From positions 32,580 to 96,579 of the forward strand of contig JAABNQ010000005.1 of NCBI GenBank assembly GCA_009928435.1: a DNA stretch of 64,000 nucleotides. The letters run 5' to 3'. Below, one piece after another: positions 56,299 to 64,000 of the stretch (within the stretch, counting starts at the first letter, position 1; every line of letters starts with the position of its first letter). The stretch is from Bacillus sp. HF117_J1_D (lineage in GTDB: Bacteria; Bacillota; Bacilli; Bacillales; Bacillaceae_C). The position numbers and the translations under genes were made by a program. Under the pieces are notes generated by a model. The model ran no database searches, was not told the origin of the DNA, and saw only the letters and a list, made by a program, of their open reading frames with translations.

Positions 56299-56470
56299 AA
56301 TCCAGCTCTCCCTTCCCAATAATTTGAAAGTTCCGATTATAGTGAGTCTACCATTTTAACGTGTATTTTTCAAAAGTGCCCTAAGTTGTTAAATCATGAT
56401 AGACCATTCGGAAAGACGCAATATTGATCACATAACGAGTTTTAATAGCTCTCTTCATTCAGAATCAATA

Positions 56471-56509
56471 TAAAAAAAGACCTTCCCTCCATTTTGACAA
56501 ATGGAGAAA
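56471..56509 (-). terminator. Terminator of the CarD-family gene
   Basis: CTCCATTT pairs with AAATGGAG around GTCA-like loop bases, and the minus strand continues with a run of seven T residues after GGAAGGTC. Confidence 0.75.
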
Positions 56510-56515
56510 AAGTTC

Positions 56516-56989
56516 TTAACTTGGCAACTTCAACAAGCCCTTTGCCTGACTTTCAGTTATATTCTTGATTAAAGACAATTCACTGGCAATCAATCTTTTC
56601 GCATTATTCAGCATTTGTTTCTCACTGGTGTTGAGCGGTTTTTCCTTACTCCGATATTCAAGATCACTCACCACTTCAAGACCGGCTTCAAACTCTCCAG
56701 TCTTTATTTTTTCCATGTTCGAACTAAACCTTTGTTTCCATGGGAGTTGAGGTTCGTGCTCTGCATGATAATAATTCTCAAGCATCACCTTTGCCGACCG
56801 CTGGTCAATCACTGAACGTAACCCCGCTTTTGATGCTTTTTTTATAGGTAGCATTACATTCATTTGACTGCTTGGAATTGAAATTGAACAATATTTTTCC
56901 AGCTCTCCCCGAAATTCTTTTTCCTCAATGGCTGTCACAATACCTGCTCCGTGCATCGGATAAAAAACTTTATCACCAACTTGGAACAA
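56516..56989 (-). CDS. CarD-family transcription regulator (YdeB-like)
   Basis: A 157-residue protein with an N-terminal CarD/TRCF RNA polymerase-interacting domain (FQVGDKVFYPMHGAGIVTAI, EEKEFRGELEKY) and a helical C-terminal part with RSKEKPLNTSEKQMLNNAK. The start is a TTG six bases after GGAGGTG. CarD proteins bind the beta subunit of RNA polymerase and affect promoter opening; the role of the Bacillus homologue YdeB is not well known. It stands alone, with a terminator. Confidence 0.9.
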   Translation of the reverse strand: MFQVGDKVFYPMHGAGIVTAIEEKEFRGELEKYCSISIPSSQMNVMLPIKKASKAGLRSVIDQRSAKVMLENYYHAEHEPQLPWKQRFSSNMEKIKTGEFEAGLEVVSDLEYRSKEKPLNTSEKQMLNNAKRLIASELSLIKNITESQAKGLLKLPS

Positions 56990-57103
56990 ATTGTCCACCT
57001 CCAAATTTACTTACTTGTTCATTATATCACAAATAAGCAAATTTGACAAAAACTATATTTTAAATCATAAAAACCCAAAAGTCCAGTAAAATAAGTTTTT
57101 TCA

Positions 57104-57409
57104 TCAGAAAAACTTTGTTACTCTGTTAAGCGGGGACTCATGTGGATCATGATCCCCCTTTAAAAGCTTTAAAATCCAGGGAGATAAATCGACGACTCTC
57201 ATATGCTTTGGCTTCGTATTTGTCCCTGTGACGATCATTGGAATCAATGAATCCTGCTTGTGTATGGGTCCATGTGCCGCACCTCCGGGATGAACTGGCG
57301 TTCCATCGCCGGCAAATTCAAAACCGGATATGTGCCATATTCGATTCGAAAATTGTTTACTGAAAGGTCTAGAAATGAAAGCCATTCTTTCATTTGAATG
57401 GAATACCAA
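57104..57409 (-). pseudogene. C-terminal remnant of an alkaline phosphatase superfamily protein
   Basis: The frame contains PVHPGGAAHGPIHKQDSLIP, then MIVTGTNTKPKHMRVVDLSP and WILKLL, which fits the end of alkaline phosphatase/phosphodiesterase superfamily proteins, where a HG(x)nDxxIP loop and a VDLxPTIxxLL helix close the domain. The N-terminal two thirds, including the metal site at the start of such enzymes, are missing. The DNA upstream to 57567 codes for a hydrophobic stretch in another frame. It looks like a decayed gene end. Confidence 0.6.
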
Positions 57410-57757
57410 TATGCTTTCATCTCACCACTTACAGAAGTAGGAGACTTCTTCTGAATGAAATTAAATGTATTTGAAACGATAATTAAGAGAAGAATGATTT
57501 GTAAAAAGGTTATTAGTTGAGGAGCATTTATTTGGAGATCAGGGTTATAACTTTTAACATTCATCATGGCAAGAGCCTCTGATCATTTACCAGTAACAGC
57601 AACCCTGTATTACAAAAATCAAGTGCCACAGTAAAAATTGAAAAAGAAAGAGAAATTAATACCTTTACTCCTAGATTCCTCAGCTTCTTATAGAGTAAAT
57701 CGAAAGGGGTATATTAGATTAAATATGATTTTTTCGAATTATGAGGAGAGAGCATGT
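57410..57757. other. Region between phosphatase remnant and YetF-like gene
   Basis: About 350 bases. A 107-codon minus-strand frame (57244-57567) overlaps the remnant in a different phase and has one hydrophobic segment (FLQIILLLIIVSNTF), but lacks a family match and a good ribosome binding site. The rest is upstream region of the YetF-like gene. Confidence 0.4.
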
Positions 57758-58459
57758 ATGGAGTTTTTTAACAGTCAGGAGTCTTTAACCACAATACAAT
57801 GGGTTTTAAGAGCTGTATTTGCCTATTTTTTTATGCTTATCATTGCTAAAGTAATGGGCCAAAGGTCAATTTCTCAGTTAAGATTATTGGACTTCGTTAT
57901 TGCATTAATTATTGGAAACATCATCGCTCATCCTTTATCTGATGAGCAATTAGGCTTGAAAGGATCAATAATTACAATGAGTGTACTTGTTGTTTTATAT
58001 GCGACGAGTATATTTATTAGTTTAAAAATGAATAAACTTCGCAAATTTATTGACCCCCCTCCTTTCCCTATAATAGAAAATGGACATATCATTTATAAAA
58101 ATTTAGGCAAGGCCAAAATTTCCCTCGATTATTTATTATCTGAAATAAGAAAAGATAAAATTGACGATATTCAAAAAATTTCCCTTGCACTATGGGAGCC
58201 TGATGGCACTATTTCATTTTTTCTTGAACAGAAATATCAAACAGTAACAAAAGAGGACTTGCAAATTAAAGGAGACAAGTTTTCCCTACCTAGAACAGTC
58301 ATTAAAGAGGGAAAAGTTGATATTGACGAATTACAGAAGATGAATAGAGATGAACTGTGGCTCGGAAATAAAATCAAATCAACTTATCAAGTGGACATAT
58401 CAGACATATTACTGGCTACGGTGGATATGAACGAGCAGATAAATGTTGTGTTGTATTAA
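57758..58459 (+). CDS. YetF-type membrane protein (DUF421)
   Basis: A 233-residue protein with three N-terminal membrane spans and a C-terminal cytoplasmic domain. DUF421 marks are AKVMGQRSISQLRLLDFVIA, GNIIAHPLSDEQ and PPFPIIENGHIIYKNLGKAK. The ATG follows GAGGAGAGAGCATGT; the frame is open for 40 further codons upstream but those have no ribosome binding site. Relatives such as YetF, YrbG and YdfS are made in sporulating or stressed B. subtilis; their role is not well established, though some influence germination. Confidence 0.88.
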   Translation: MEFFNSQESLTTIQWVLRAVFAYFFMLIIAKVMGQRSISQLRLLDFVIALIIGNIIAHPLSDEQLGLKGSIITMSVLVVLYATSIFISLKMNKLRKFIDPPPFPIIENGHIIYKNLGKAKISLDYLLSEIRKDKIDDIQKISLALWEPDGTISFFLEQKYQTVTKEDLQIKGDKFSLPRTVIKEGKVDIDELQKMNRDELWLGNKIKSTYQVDISDILLATVDMNEQINVVLY

Positions 58460-58690
58460 GTTTCATCGTCCTGCATCACAAAAAACAGGAGACTATAAGC
58501 AAGATTCATCATTATTTGATGGAGATTGAGCTAGGGGACCCTGTGTCGTTCATCATCGACATTTTTGAGAAGGGATGAAGTAACCCAACTATAGACGAAT
58601 TTAGTTATGAGATTGTTTTTGCAAAACCCAAGTAAAGAAAAAACCTTCTATTTTTCAAATGATCACTAACAACCGAATGATCGAAAAAAC
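58460..58690. other. Intergenic region with a short open fragment
   Basis: A plus-strand open stretch at about 58475-58579 reads KIHHYLMEIELGDPVSFIID and FEKG then stop, without start codon or ribosome binding site of its own. It looks like the 3' end of a lost gene. Nothing else is recognisable. Confidence 0.4.
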
Positions 58691-58722
58691 AAAAAAAGAT
58701 GGCGTCCTAATCATCGCCATCT
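58691..58722 (-). terminator. Terminator of mprF
   Basis: AGATGGCG and CGCCATCT pair around a 10-base loop, overlapping the last base of mprF, and are followed on the minus strand by seven T residues. Confidence 0.9.
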
Positions 58723-61252
58723 ACCTTTCGGAACGTTGTACCTCTTTCCCAATCAACAGCGCCGCTTGCAACATCGTGATCAGCAAAGATGATTTTTTTC
58801 TATAGGCCAGATACTTCGGTTCCCATTCATTTACATATTTCTCTTTAAATTTTCTCAGCCCTTGGAAATGGTAGAGAAATTGCCCATGAAGGTACATTTG
58901 TGCAGCAATCTTTTCACCCAAAAATGAATACTTGGAAAGACCGACATTCGAAAGAGGAGCCATGCCCAAATTAAACTTTTTATACCCTGACCGCTTCGCC
59001 CATTCAAATAGTGAGAGAAAAATGAAATCCATTGTTCCGGAAGATGAACCACCCTTGAAACGCATCAAATCAACCGAGATCGTTTCACCATCATATACTG
59101 GCATTAAGCTTGCAAATCCAATAATTTTACCGCCAGAATCCTTTAAAATAGCAATATCAGATTTATTCAGATAGCTCTCATCAAAAAAGCCTAAGGAAAA
59201 GCCTTTTTCCTTTCTGCCCTGAAGCCATTCATCTGAGGTCTCTTTTAAATCATCAAACAATGCCCGGCTGAAAGGCGGCTTAATAATTTGAAAGTCGCCG
59301 CCCTCTCTTTTCACCTTGTTGAAGACGGCGCGGGCTCCCTTCATTTTTTTACCCGATAGAGAGAATTCCTGCAAACCGACAAATCCTTCTTCTCCTAATT
59401 TAAAAAAGTCAAATCCATTTTCGTGAAGGGACGGCAGCATGTCCATACTCACTTCATAAAACACAGGAGTATAGCCGTAAAGGTCTGAAAACCGTTGAAG
59501 CTCCTCTATCGCATTCGGAAAATCCGTCGGTTCCCCGACCGGATCCCCAAGAATCACCAGTTTATCGGCATAGAGTTGGTAAGGGAACAATACCGTTCTT
59601 TTGCTGTTCCAAAAAATATATTTATCATGCAAATAAATCAGATGAGTCAGGACATTTCCTTTGAACCTTTTGACATGTTCAAAAATCTCTTTTTCCTGAA
59701 ATTCGGATTTTTCTATCACCATTTTCCTAGATCTGCCCAATAAATATCCCACAGTAAAAACGGCCAAAGCAATCAATAATCCGATCGCAGCGCTAAAAAA
59801 CAGGTCCTGATCATCCGTTAAAACGTAAGGCATCAGCTTTGTCGGCATACCCGCCTTTGCTGTCGGTAAGCTGAAGTAACCGACTAAAATATAGACTGAT
59901 GTGATAATAAGAATCACAGCTATATCAAAAATAGTTCTACCCCATGTCAACACATAGCTTTCCCGATAAAAACGGTTCTTTGAAATTCTTAATAGCAAGA
60001 TCACCACGAGAAGAAAGATTGTTTCTTCATAATCCAGTCCCTTAAACAAGGAAAGTATAGCCGCACCGAACAATACCGCTAAAGTAATTTTATAGGCCCA
60101 CTTCACTTTGTATCCGATTCCTCGTGACAGGCCAAGAAGAATAAAACCAGTAGCGACCGTTAACTGATGGGCCACATTCATAATAGGTAGTGATAAGAAC
60201 TCTTCAACCGCTCTTAATCGTTCAGGAATTCCGGGAACTGAAGCGGACAAAAGCAGGAGCAATCCAGAAACAAAGACCAATAAAGTCAGAATAAAGTGAC
60301 TGATTGTTTGAATAGCATTGTTCGGTACATTATTCCAGGCTACATTCCACCTGTCCCAATAATCCTTAAGGAACAAGATTCCTGCAATAATAAAAGGTAT
60401 AAAAAAGTACCCAATCCGATACATCATTAAAAGGACCATCACTTTCTCGTCCTGTATCCCCAAAAAATCAGTTCCCCATATAAAAACAAGGTCGAAGGAA
60501 CCCAGTCCTCCCGGAATCATACTTACGATGCCGGCACAGCTGGCCACAATGAAAATGGGAAACAAATCATGAAAGCTCATATGTATATGGAGCGTTCTAG
60601 CCAAAAACCAGATGACTACAAAAATGGCTCCCCACTCACAAAGAGAAACAAAAACCAATTGAGTACGCACTTTTATATCCATTTCCGTATGCTTATGTTT
60701 TTTATGAACGAAAAACAACAGAACCGGAAGGTATAGAGCGACTCCAATCACCGCTAGATAAAGCCACTTGGTATTCACAAGCAATGGAATATCCCTATAT
60801 CCCACCAGAATGATCCATGATAGGACTGAAACCCCTGACAAATAAAACAGCGATACCGAAGCGATTGTCGTTAATAGGGTCTTCTTGTCCATCTTATGAT
60901 TCCGATAAAAATAAGTTCTAATCATTAACCCGATCAGTCCGCCAAATCCAATTAAGTTAGAAAAAGTATTCGCGATTAACGACTGTTTCACGAGCTTTTT
61001 TTTCGGCGTGTTCCCTCTCAATAGTTTGACCATGATTGCATCATAAAAAAACATGGGAATGATCGCGGCAGCCACGACCAATAGAGTGACAACCATGTCC
61101 CCCCATTGAATTTGGGACATTTCTCGACTAAGTAATCCATAATCCAAGCCTTTAGCAAATTTTTGAATCTCATACCCAGCTAAAACGAGCAAGGCCAGCG
61201 GGAAAACGATCTTGAGAAAAGAAACTATCCTGTTCATCATTATTTTTTGCAT
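58721..61252 (-). CDS. mprF: MprF, phosphatidylglycerol lysyltransferase/flippase
   Basis: An 843-residue protein. Residues 1-500 hold about 14 membrane spans: an N-terminal flippase part (SNLIGFGGLIGLMIRTYFYR, SMIPGGLGSFDLVFIWG) and a second membrane part. The C-terminal 320 residues form the cytoplasmic DUF2156 synthase domain (GNVLTHLIYLHDKYIFW, FVGLQEFSLSGKKMKGAR, FNLGMAPLSNVG). It transfers lysine from lysyl-tRNA to phosphatidylglycerol and flips the product, lowering the surface charge and giving resistance to cationic peptides. The length matches the family. The ATG follows GCGGGGGATAGAC. Confidence 0.95.
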   Translation of the reverse strand: MQKIMMNRIVSFLKIVFPLALLVLAGYEIQKFAKGLDYGLLSREMSQIQWGDMVVTLLVVAAAIIPMFFYDAIMVKLLRGNTPKKKLVKQSLIANTFSNLIGFGGLIGLMIRTYFYRNHKMDKKTLLTTIASVSLFYLSGVSVLSWIILVGYRDIPLLVNTKWLYLAVIGVALYLPVLLFFVHKKHKHTEMDIKVRTQLVFVSLCEWGAIFVVIWFLARTLHIHMSFHDLFPIFIVASCAGIVSMIPGGLGSFDLVFIWGTDFLGIQDEKVMVLLMMYRIGYFFIPFIIAGILFLKDYWDRWNVAWNNVPNNAIQTISHFILTLLVFVSGLLLLLSASVPGIPERLRAVEEFLSLPIMNVAHQLTVATGFILLGLSRGIGYKVKWAYKITLAVLFGAAILSLFKGLDYEETIFLLVVILLLRISKNRFYRESYVLTWGRTIFDIAVILIITSVYILVGYFSLPTAKAGMPTKLMPYVLTDDQDLFFSAAIGLLIALAVFTVGYLLGRSRKMVIEKSEFQEKEIFEHVKRFKGNVLTHLIYLHDKYIFWNSKRTVLFPYQLYADKLVILGDPVGEPTDFPNAIEELQRFSDLYGYTPVFYEVSMDMLPSLHENGFDFFKLGEEGFVGLQEFSLSGKKMKGARAVFNKVKREGGDFQIIKPPFSRALFDDLKETSDEWLQGRKEKGFSLGFFDESYLNKSDIAILKDSGGKIIGFASLMPVYDGETISVDLMRFKGGSSSGTMDFIFLSLFEWAKRSGYKKFNLGMAPLSNVGLSKYSFLGEKIAAQMYLHGQFLYHFQGLRKFKEKYVNEWEPKYLAYRKKSSLLITMLQAALLIGKEVQRSER

Positions 61253-61330
61253 GTCTATCCCCCGCTTGCCAAAATCTCAAATATTACTTCATGTATAGAA
61301 TACCCTAAATCCAGCATCCATTTCCAATAG

Positions 61331-61367
61331 AAAAAGGCGGCTACTCCAGAAACGGAAAGCCACCTTT
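61331..61367 (-). terminator. Second terminator downstream of ssrA
   Basis: AAAGGTGGCT and AGCCGCCTTT pair (one mismatch) around a 15-base loop on the minus strand, with TTT following. It stops read-through from ssrA toward mprF. Confidence 0.7.
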
Positions 61368-61399
61368 ATTGTTAAAAATATGGCAATATACTCCTAAAA

Positions 61400-61430
61400 A
61401 AGTAAAACCACCAAATTATGTATTTGGTGG
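61400..61430 (-). terminator. Terminator formed with the 3' end of ssrA
   Basis: CCACCAAA, which includes the tmRNA 3'-CCA, pairs with TTTGGTGG (8 bp, 7-base loop) and is followed by TTTTACTTTTTT on the minus strand. The mature end must be made by trimming inside this stem. Confidence 0.85.
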
Positions 61431-61790
61431 AGACGGTGGGAATCGAACCCACGTCCAAGAATATCGCCACTCAAGCATCTACGAGTGTAGTCAATATATT
61501 GGCGTTTCGCATCTTCTTCGGCCTATCGACAGGCTTCCAAAGCGCTAGCCTGATTGATCTCTTCCATGGTCCTCAGGCGGAGGACGTCCGGCGTAGCCCA
61601 CTGAAAGTGAGACCCTTACCCTACCACATGGGCGATGGAGGGAGGATCCGCATTAGGCCTTATTAGGCAGCTAAAGCGAGGTTATCGTTAGATTTGCCAG
61701 TTATTATTGGCTTTGACGTTTTTTACGAGGACGATCCCCTCGACTCGCAACTCGAGCTCGACCTATCCCTGTCGAATCCAAAACGTCCCC
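61425..61790 (-). ncRNA. ssrA: tmRNA (SsrA)
   Basis: The minus-strand transcript begins GGGGACGTTTTGGATTCGAC and ends GGACGTGGGTTCGATTCCCA followed by CCGTCTCCACCA, the alanine-tRNA-like halves of tmRNA. The resume site follows TAATAACT as in B. subtilis, and the tag codons read GKSNDNLALAA then TAA TAA. With the alanine from the charged RNA the tag is AGKSNDNLALAA. Length is 366 bases. tmRNA frees stalled ribosomes and marks their products for proteolysis. It has its own promoter; the leader to 61853 would be removed by RNase P. Confidence 0.96.
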
Positions 61791-61859
61791 ATGATAAGAG
61801 AAACACCTTTTCTTCAAAAGGATCGTTTCGGGATGACCTGCCTATCAGGTACAGCTTAT

Positions 61860-61887
61860 ATTATAGCAGAAAAACGTAAAAAATCAA
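61860..61887 (-). promoter_or_regulatory. Promoter of ssrA
   Basis: TTGATT (61882-61887) and a perfect TATAAT (61860-61865) are 16 bases apart on the minus strand, about 70 bases before the mature tmRNA 5' end. Confidence 0.75.
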
Positions 61888-61888
61888 G

Positions 61889-61929
61889 AGGAGGGGTTAA
61901 CGCCGACAATGACAGTCCCTCCTTTTTTT
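61889..61929. terminator. Terminator of the thiolase operon, beside the ssrA promoter
   Basis: AGGAGGG (61889-61895) pairs with CCCTCCT (61917-61923), followed by seven T residues on the plus strand; on the minus strand CTTGATTTTTT follows, which includes the ssrA -35 box. Confidence 0.65.
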
Positions 61930-62014
61930 AATATGGATAAATTCAGATTTTCCAGTCCTGCCTTGAACTGCCAGGTTTAAGAGGCACGCCAGGAGTTGTT
62001 TGCTTATCCTTCCA

Positions 62015-63217
62015 TTAGTCAACATTTTCTACAATGACTGAAATCCCTTGGCCCACTCCGATGCACATTGTCGCAAGACCGTATGTTCCTCTCCGCTTTT
62101 TCATTTCATGAATTAGCGTGGTTAAAATTCGAGCGCCGCTTGCTCCAAGTGGATGACCAAATGCAATGGCACCGCCGTTTACATTGACAATTTCAGGATT
62201 CATTTCAAGTTGTCTTATGCATTCAATAGACTGGGAAGCAAATGCTTCATTCAGTTCCACAAGATCAAGATCGTGCACCGTAAGTCCAGCTCGATCAAGG
62301 GCTTTTTTTGACGCATAAATCGGTCCAAGCCCCATCACAGCCGGCTCAAGCCCTGAAGTAGCGCCAGCTTTATATTTTGCAAGTGGCTTTAAGCCTAATT
62401 CTTTCGCTTTTTCGGCACTCATGAGCAGGAGCGCCGATGCACCATCATTTACTCCAGAAGCATTCCCGGCGGTCACAGTCCCACCGTCAAAAAGTGGACG
62501 CAAGGCAGCAAGCTTGTCAAGTGTTGTGTCAGGTCGAGGGTGCTCATCCTTATCAACGATGACTTTTCTTCCTTTTTTATCGTCGTATACAACAGGCACC
62601 ATTTCATCCGCAAACTTGTTATTTTCAATGGCTTGTTTGGCACGTCGTTGACTTTCAAAGGCGAAGCGATCCTGCTCCTCCCGGGTTATATGAAACCGTT
62701 TCGCCACATTTTCGGCTGTTTTCGGCATCGTATCGACTCCATACATTTCTTCCAGTTTCGGATTGATAAAACGCCAACCAATCGTCGTATCATATAGCTC
62801 CATATGACCACGCGGAAAATCTTTATCGGGTTTTCCCATAACAAATGGGGCTCTCGTCATGCTTTCGGTTCCCCCGGCAATATAAATTTCTCCTTCCCCA
62901 GAAGCAATGGAACGACATGCATAAATTACTGCATCCAGCCCCGATCCACATAATCGGTTGACAGTAGTGCCACCTACCTCAATCGGTAAACCTGCCAAAA
63001 GTGCTGACATACGTGCTACATTCCTGTTATCTTCGCCAGCCTGATTGGCATTCCCAAAAATCACTTCCTCAATCTGATCAGGAGGTAAACTAAGGTTTCT
63101 TTCCAATAACGCCTGGATAACAACCGCCCCCAAGTCATCTGGACGAATATCTTTTAATCCCCCTTTATATCGGCCAATCGGAGTACGGACAGCATCGACA
63201 ATCACAACATCCTTCAC
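62015..63217 (-). CDS. Thiolase, acetyl-CoA acetyltransferase / 3-oxoadipyl-CoA thiolase type
   Basis: A 400-residue thiolase with nucleophilic Cys in [22 protein letters not shown] and the final [11 protein letters not shown]. The stretch [13 protein letters not shown] is typical of PcaF/PaaJ-like thiolases of aromatic or dicarboxylic acid breakdown, and differs from the FadA gene at 29957. The GTG start overlaps the stop of the upstream 3-hydroxyacyl-CoA dehydrogenase gene (GTGA). Coupling to that gene suits a phenylacetate-type or general beta-oxidation module. The substrate cannot be fixed. Confidence 0.9.
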   Translation of the reverse strand: MKDVVIVDAVRTPIGRYKGGLKDIRPDDLGAVVIQALLERNLSLPPDQIEEVIFGNANQAGEDNRNVARMSALLAGLPIEVGGTTVNRLCGSGLDAVIYACRSIASGEGEIYIAGGTESMTRAPFVMGKPDKDFPRGHMELYDTTIGWRFINPKLEEMYGVDTMPKTAENVAKRFHITREEQDRFAFESQRRAKQAIENNKFADEMVPVVYDDKKGRKVIVDKDEHPRPDTTLDKLAALRPLFDGGTVTAGNASGVNDGASALLLMSAEKAKELGLKPLAKYKAGATSGLEPAVMGLGPIYASKKALDRAGLTVHDLDLVELNEAFASQSIECIRQLEMNPEIVNVNGGAIAFGHPLGASGARILTTLIHEMKKRRGTYGLATMCIGVGQGISVIVENVD

Positions 63218-64000
63218 CTTTTCACCACCGTTTCTTTTTCAGTATAATCATAGACTCCCTTCCCTGATTTGCGGCCAAGTCTTCCGGCTTGAACGTATTG
63301 TTCCAACAAAGGAGCCGGACGGTATTTTTCCCCGAGCTTCTCATGTAAATAGCGAAGATTGTTCAACCTTGCATCTAATCCAACAAGATCAACCAGCTCA
63401 AATGGCCCCATCGGATAATTTAATCCCAATTTAATTGCCTTATCAATCTCTTCCGGGGAACCGAGTCCTTCTTGCAGCATGTAAAACGCTTCATTGCCGA
63501 CCAGTGCTGAAATCCTGCTGGTAACAAATCCCGGGAATTCATGAATGATGACTGTTTCTTTGCCCATATTTTCTGCTACTTCTTTTATTATTTGGGCTGT
63601 TTCATCACTCGTTTCTAAGCCGCGAATAATTTCAACAAGCGGCATGATATGTACCGGATTAAAAAAATGCATTGCTATCGTTTTTTCCGGACGATTCGCA
63701 TAAGAAGCAATTTCCGTCGGACTCATCGTAGAAGTATTTGTCGCAAACAAGCAATGTTCCGGCGCATGCGCTTCCATTGTTTCAAACACACGCTTTTTCG
63801 TCTCAGCCTTTTCTGTTACTGCTTCTATGATTAAATCAGCTCCGCCTGCGACTTTCTCCACACTTGTTTCATAGTGCAGTCGATTTCTTGATTCTGCAGC
63901 GACTTCCTTTGTGATTTTTTCTCGATTCACTCCTTTCTCAAATATAAGGTTGATTTCTTTTTCCGCACTTTCAAGCGCCTGTTCATGAATATCTACTAAC
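63214..64000 (-). CDS. 3-hydroxyacyl-CoA dehydrogenase, N-terminus beyond window
   Basis: The last 262 codons of the gene are present and the frame runs off the window edge (VDIHEQALESAEKEIN), so the NAD motif at the start is not seen. Visible marks are FATNTSTMSPTEIASYANRP, AMHFFNPVHIMPLVEIIRG, GFVTSRISALVGNEAFYML and GPFELVDLVGLDARL, the standard short-type dehydrogenase (PaaH/HBD-like). It oxidises a 3-hydroxyacyl-CoA for the coupled thiolase downstream. The family's usual length is about 285 residues, so only some 20-30 residues should be missing. Confidence 0.92.
   Translation of the reverse strand, partial: LVDIHEQALESAEKEINLIFEKGVNREKITKEVAAESRNRLHYETSVEKVAGGADLIIEAVTEKAETKKRVFETMEAHAPEHCLFATNTSTMSPTEIASYANRPEKTIAMHFFNPVHIMPLVEIIRGLETSDETAQIIKEVAENMGKETVIIHEFPGFVTSRISALVGNEAFYMLQEGLGSPEEIDKAIKLGLNYPMGPFELVDLVGLDARLNNLRYLHEKLGEKYRPAPLLEQYVQAGRLGRKSGKGVYDYTEKETVVKR

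Noticed and set aside
57638-57757. 40-codon N-terminal extension of the YetF-like protein
   Set aside because: The family begins at the membrane segment, and the ATG at 57758 has a strong GAGGAGAG site; the extension has neither.
61418-61666. Open frame beginning MYLVETVGIEPTSKN on the plus strand
   Set aside because: It is antisense to the tRNA-like end of ssrA; this is a well-known false protein translated from the complement of tRNA-type sequence.

Overview
The window is a chromosomal segment of an endospore-forming, probably motile member of the Bacillaceae (low-GC Firmicute). The evidence is strong AGGAGG-type ribosome binding sites with frequent TTG and GTG starts, sporulation genes (YutC/YhcN-type lipoprotein, LytH, YunB, two CotF-like coat proteins), the SufCDSUB order, a FadR box before fadNAE, and gene order that follows Bacillus subtilis over long stretches (yutD-yutC-lytH-yunB-yunC-yunD-yunF, suf, yusE-yusF-gcvH-yusI, fadN-fadA-fadE-fadM). 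The exact genus cannot be fixed from sequence reading alone.

Layout. 0-9.5 kb: the yut/yun block, interrupted by a MetP/MetS-type amino-acid transporter and an NhaC-family antiporter. 9.6-18.5 kb: an accessory region with 2,3-butanediol dehydrogenase, an ECF sigma factor overlapping a MacB-like ABC transporter operon, a broken IS4-family transposase, a decayed small gene, an orphan membrane protein and a heavily decayed tyrosine integrase lying against the 3' end of sufB. 18.5-23.9 kb: the Fe-S assembly operon sufCDSUB with a recognisable promoter. 24-35.5 kb: yusE/yusF, gcvH, yusI, a MotP/MotS-like flagellar stator pair, the fadN-fadA-fadE beta-oxidation operon with a FadR operator, proline dehydrogenase and two coat-like proteins. 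35.7-44.2 kb: a catabolic cluster around a LysR regulator, with two SpeB-family ureohydrolases, two transporters (SSS and NCS1), a cyclase-family hydrolase, a nitrilase-superfamily hydrolase and a D-2-hydroxyacid dehydrogenase. 44.4-52.5 kb: a FtsW/RodA protein, an ElaA acetyltransferase and an App-type oligopeptide importer (order D-F-A-B-C). 52.5-64 kb: a tandem-repeat patch, a formate-dehydrogenase-like molybdoenzyme with its DUF1641 partner, a CarD-family regulator, a phosphatase remnant, a YetF-type membrane protein, MprF, the tmRNA gene ssrA, and a thiolase/3-hydroxyacyl-CoA dehydrogenase pair cut by the window end.

How the genes work together. The 35.7-44.2 kb cluster is the best candidate for an undescribed system. 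Two divergent operons pair a ureohydrolase with a transporter, and one also carries two amide-type hydrolases, which would suit import and stepwise breakdown of a guanidino or cyclic guanidino/ureido compound to urea and an acid. The substrate is not determinable here. The 9.6-18.5 kb region looks like an old integrated element: decayed recombination genes, a still-intact sigma/ABC operon, and two similar hairpins at about 11.25 and 18.5 kb that could be either attachment sites or terminators. Regulatory signals that can be read include the FadR box, the suf and ssrA promoters, about a dozen intrinsic terminators and a hairpin between appA and appB.
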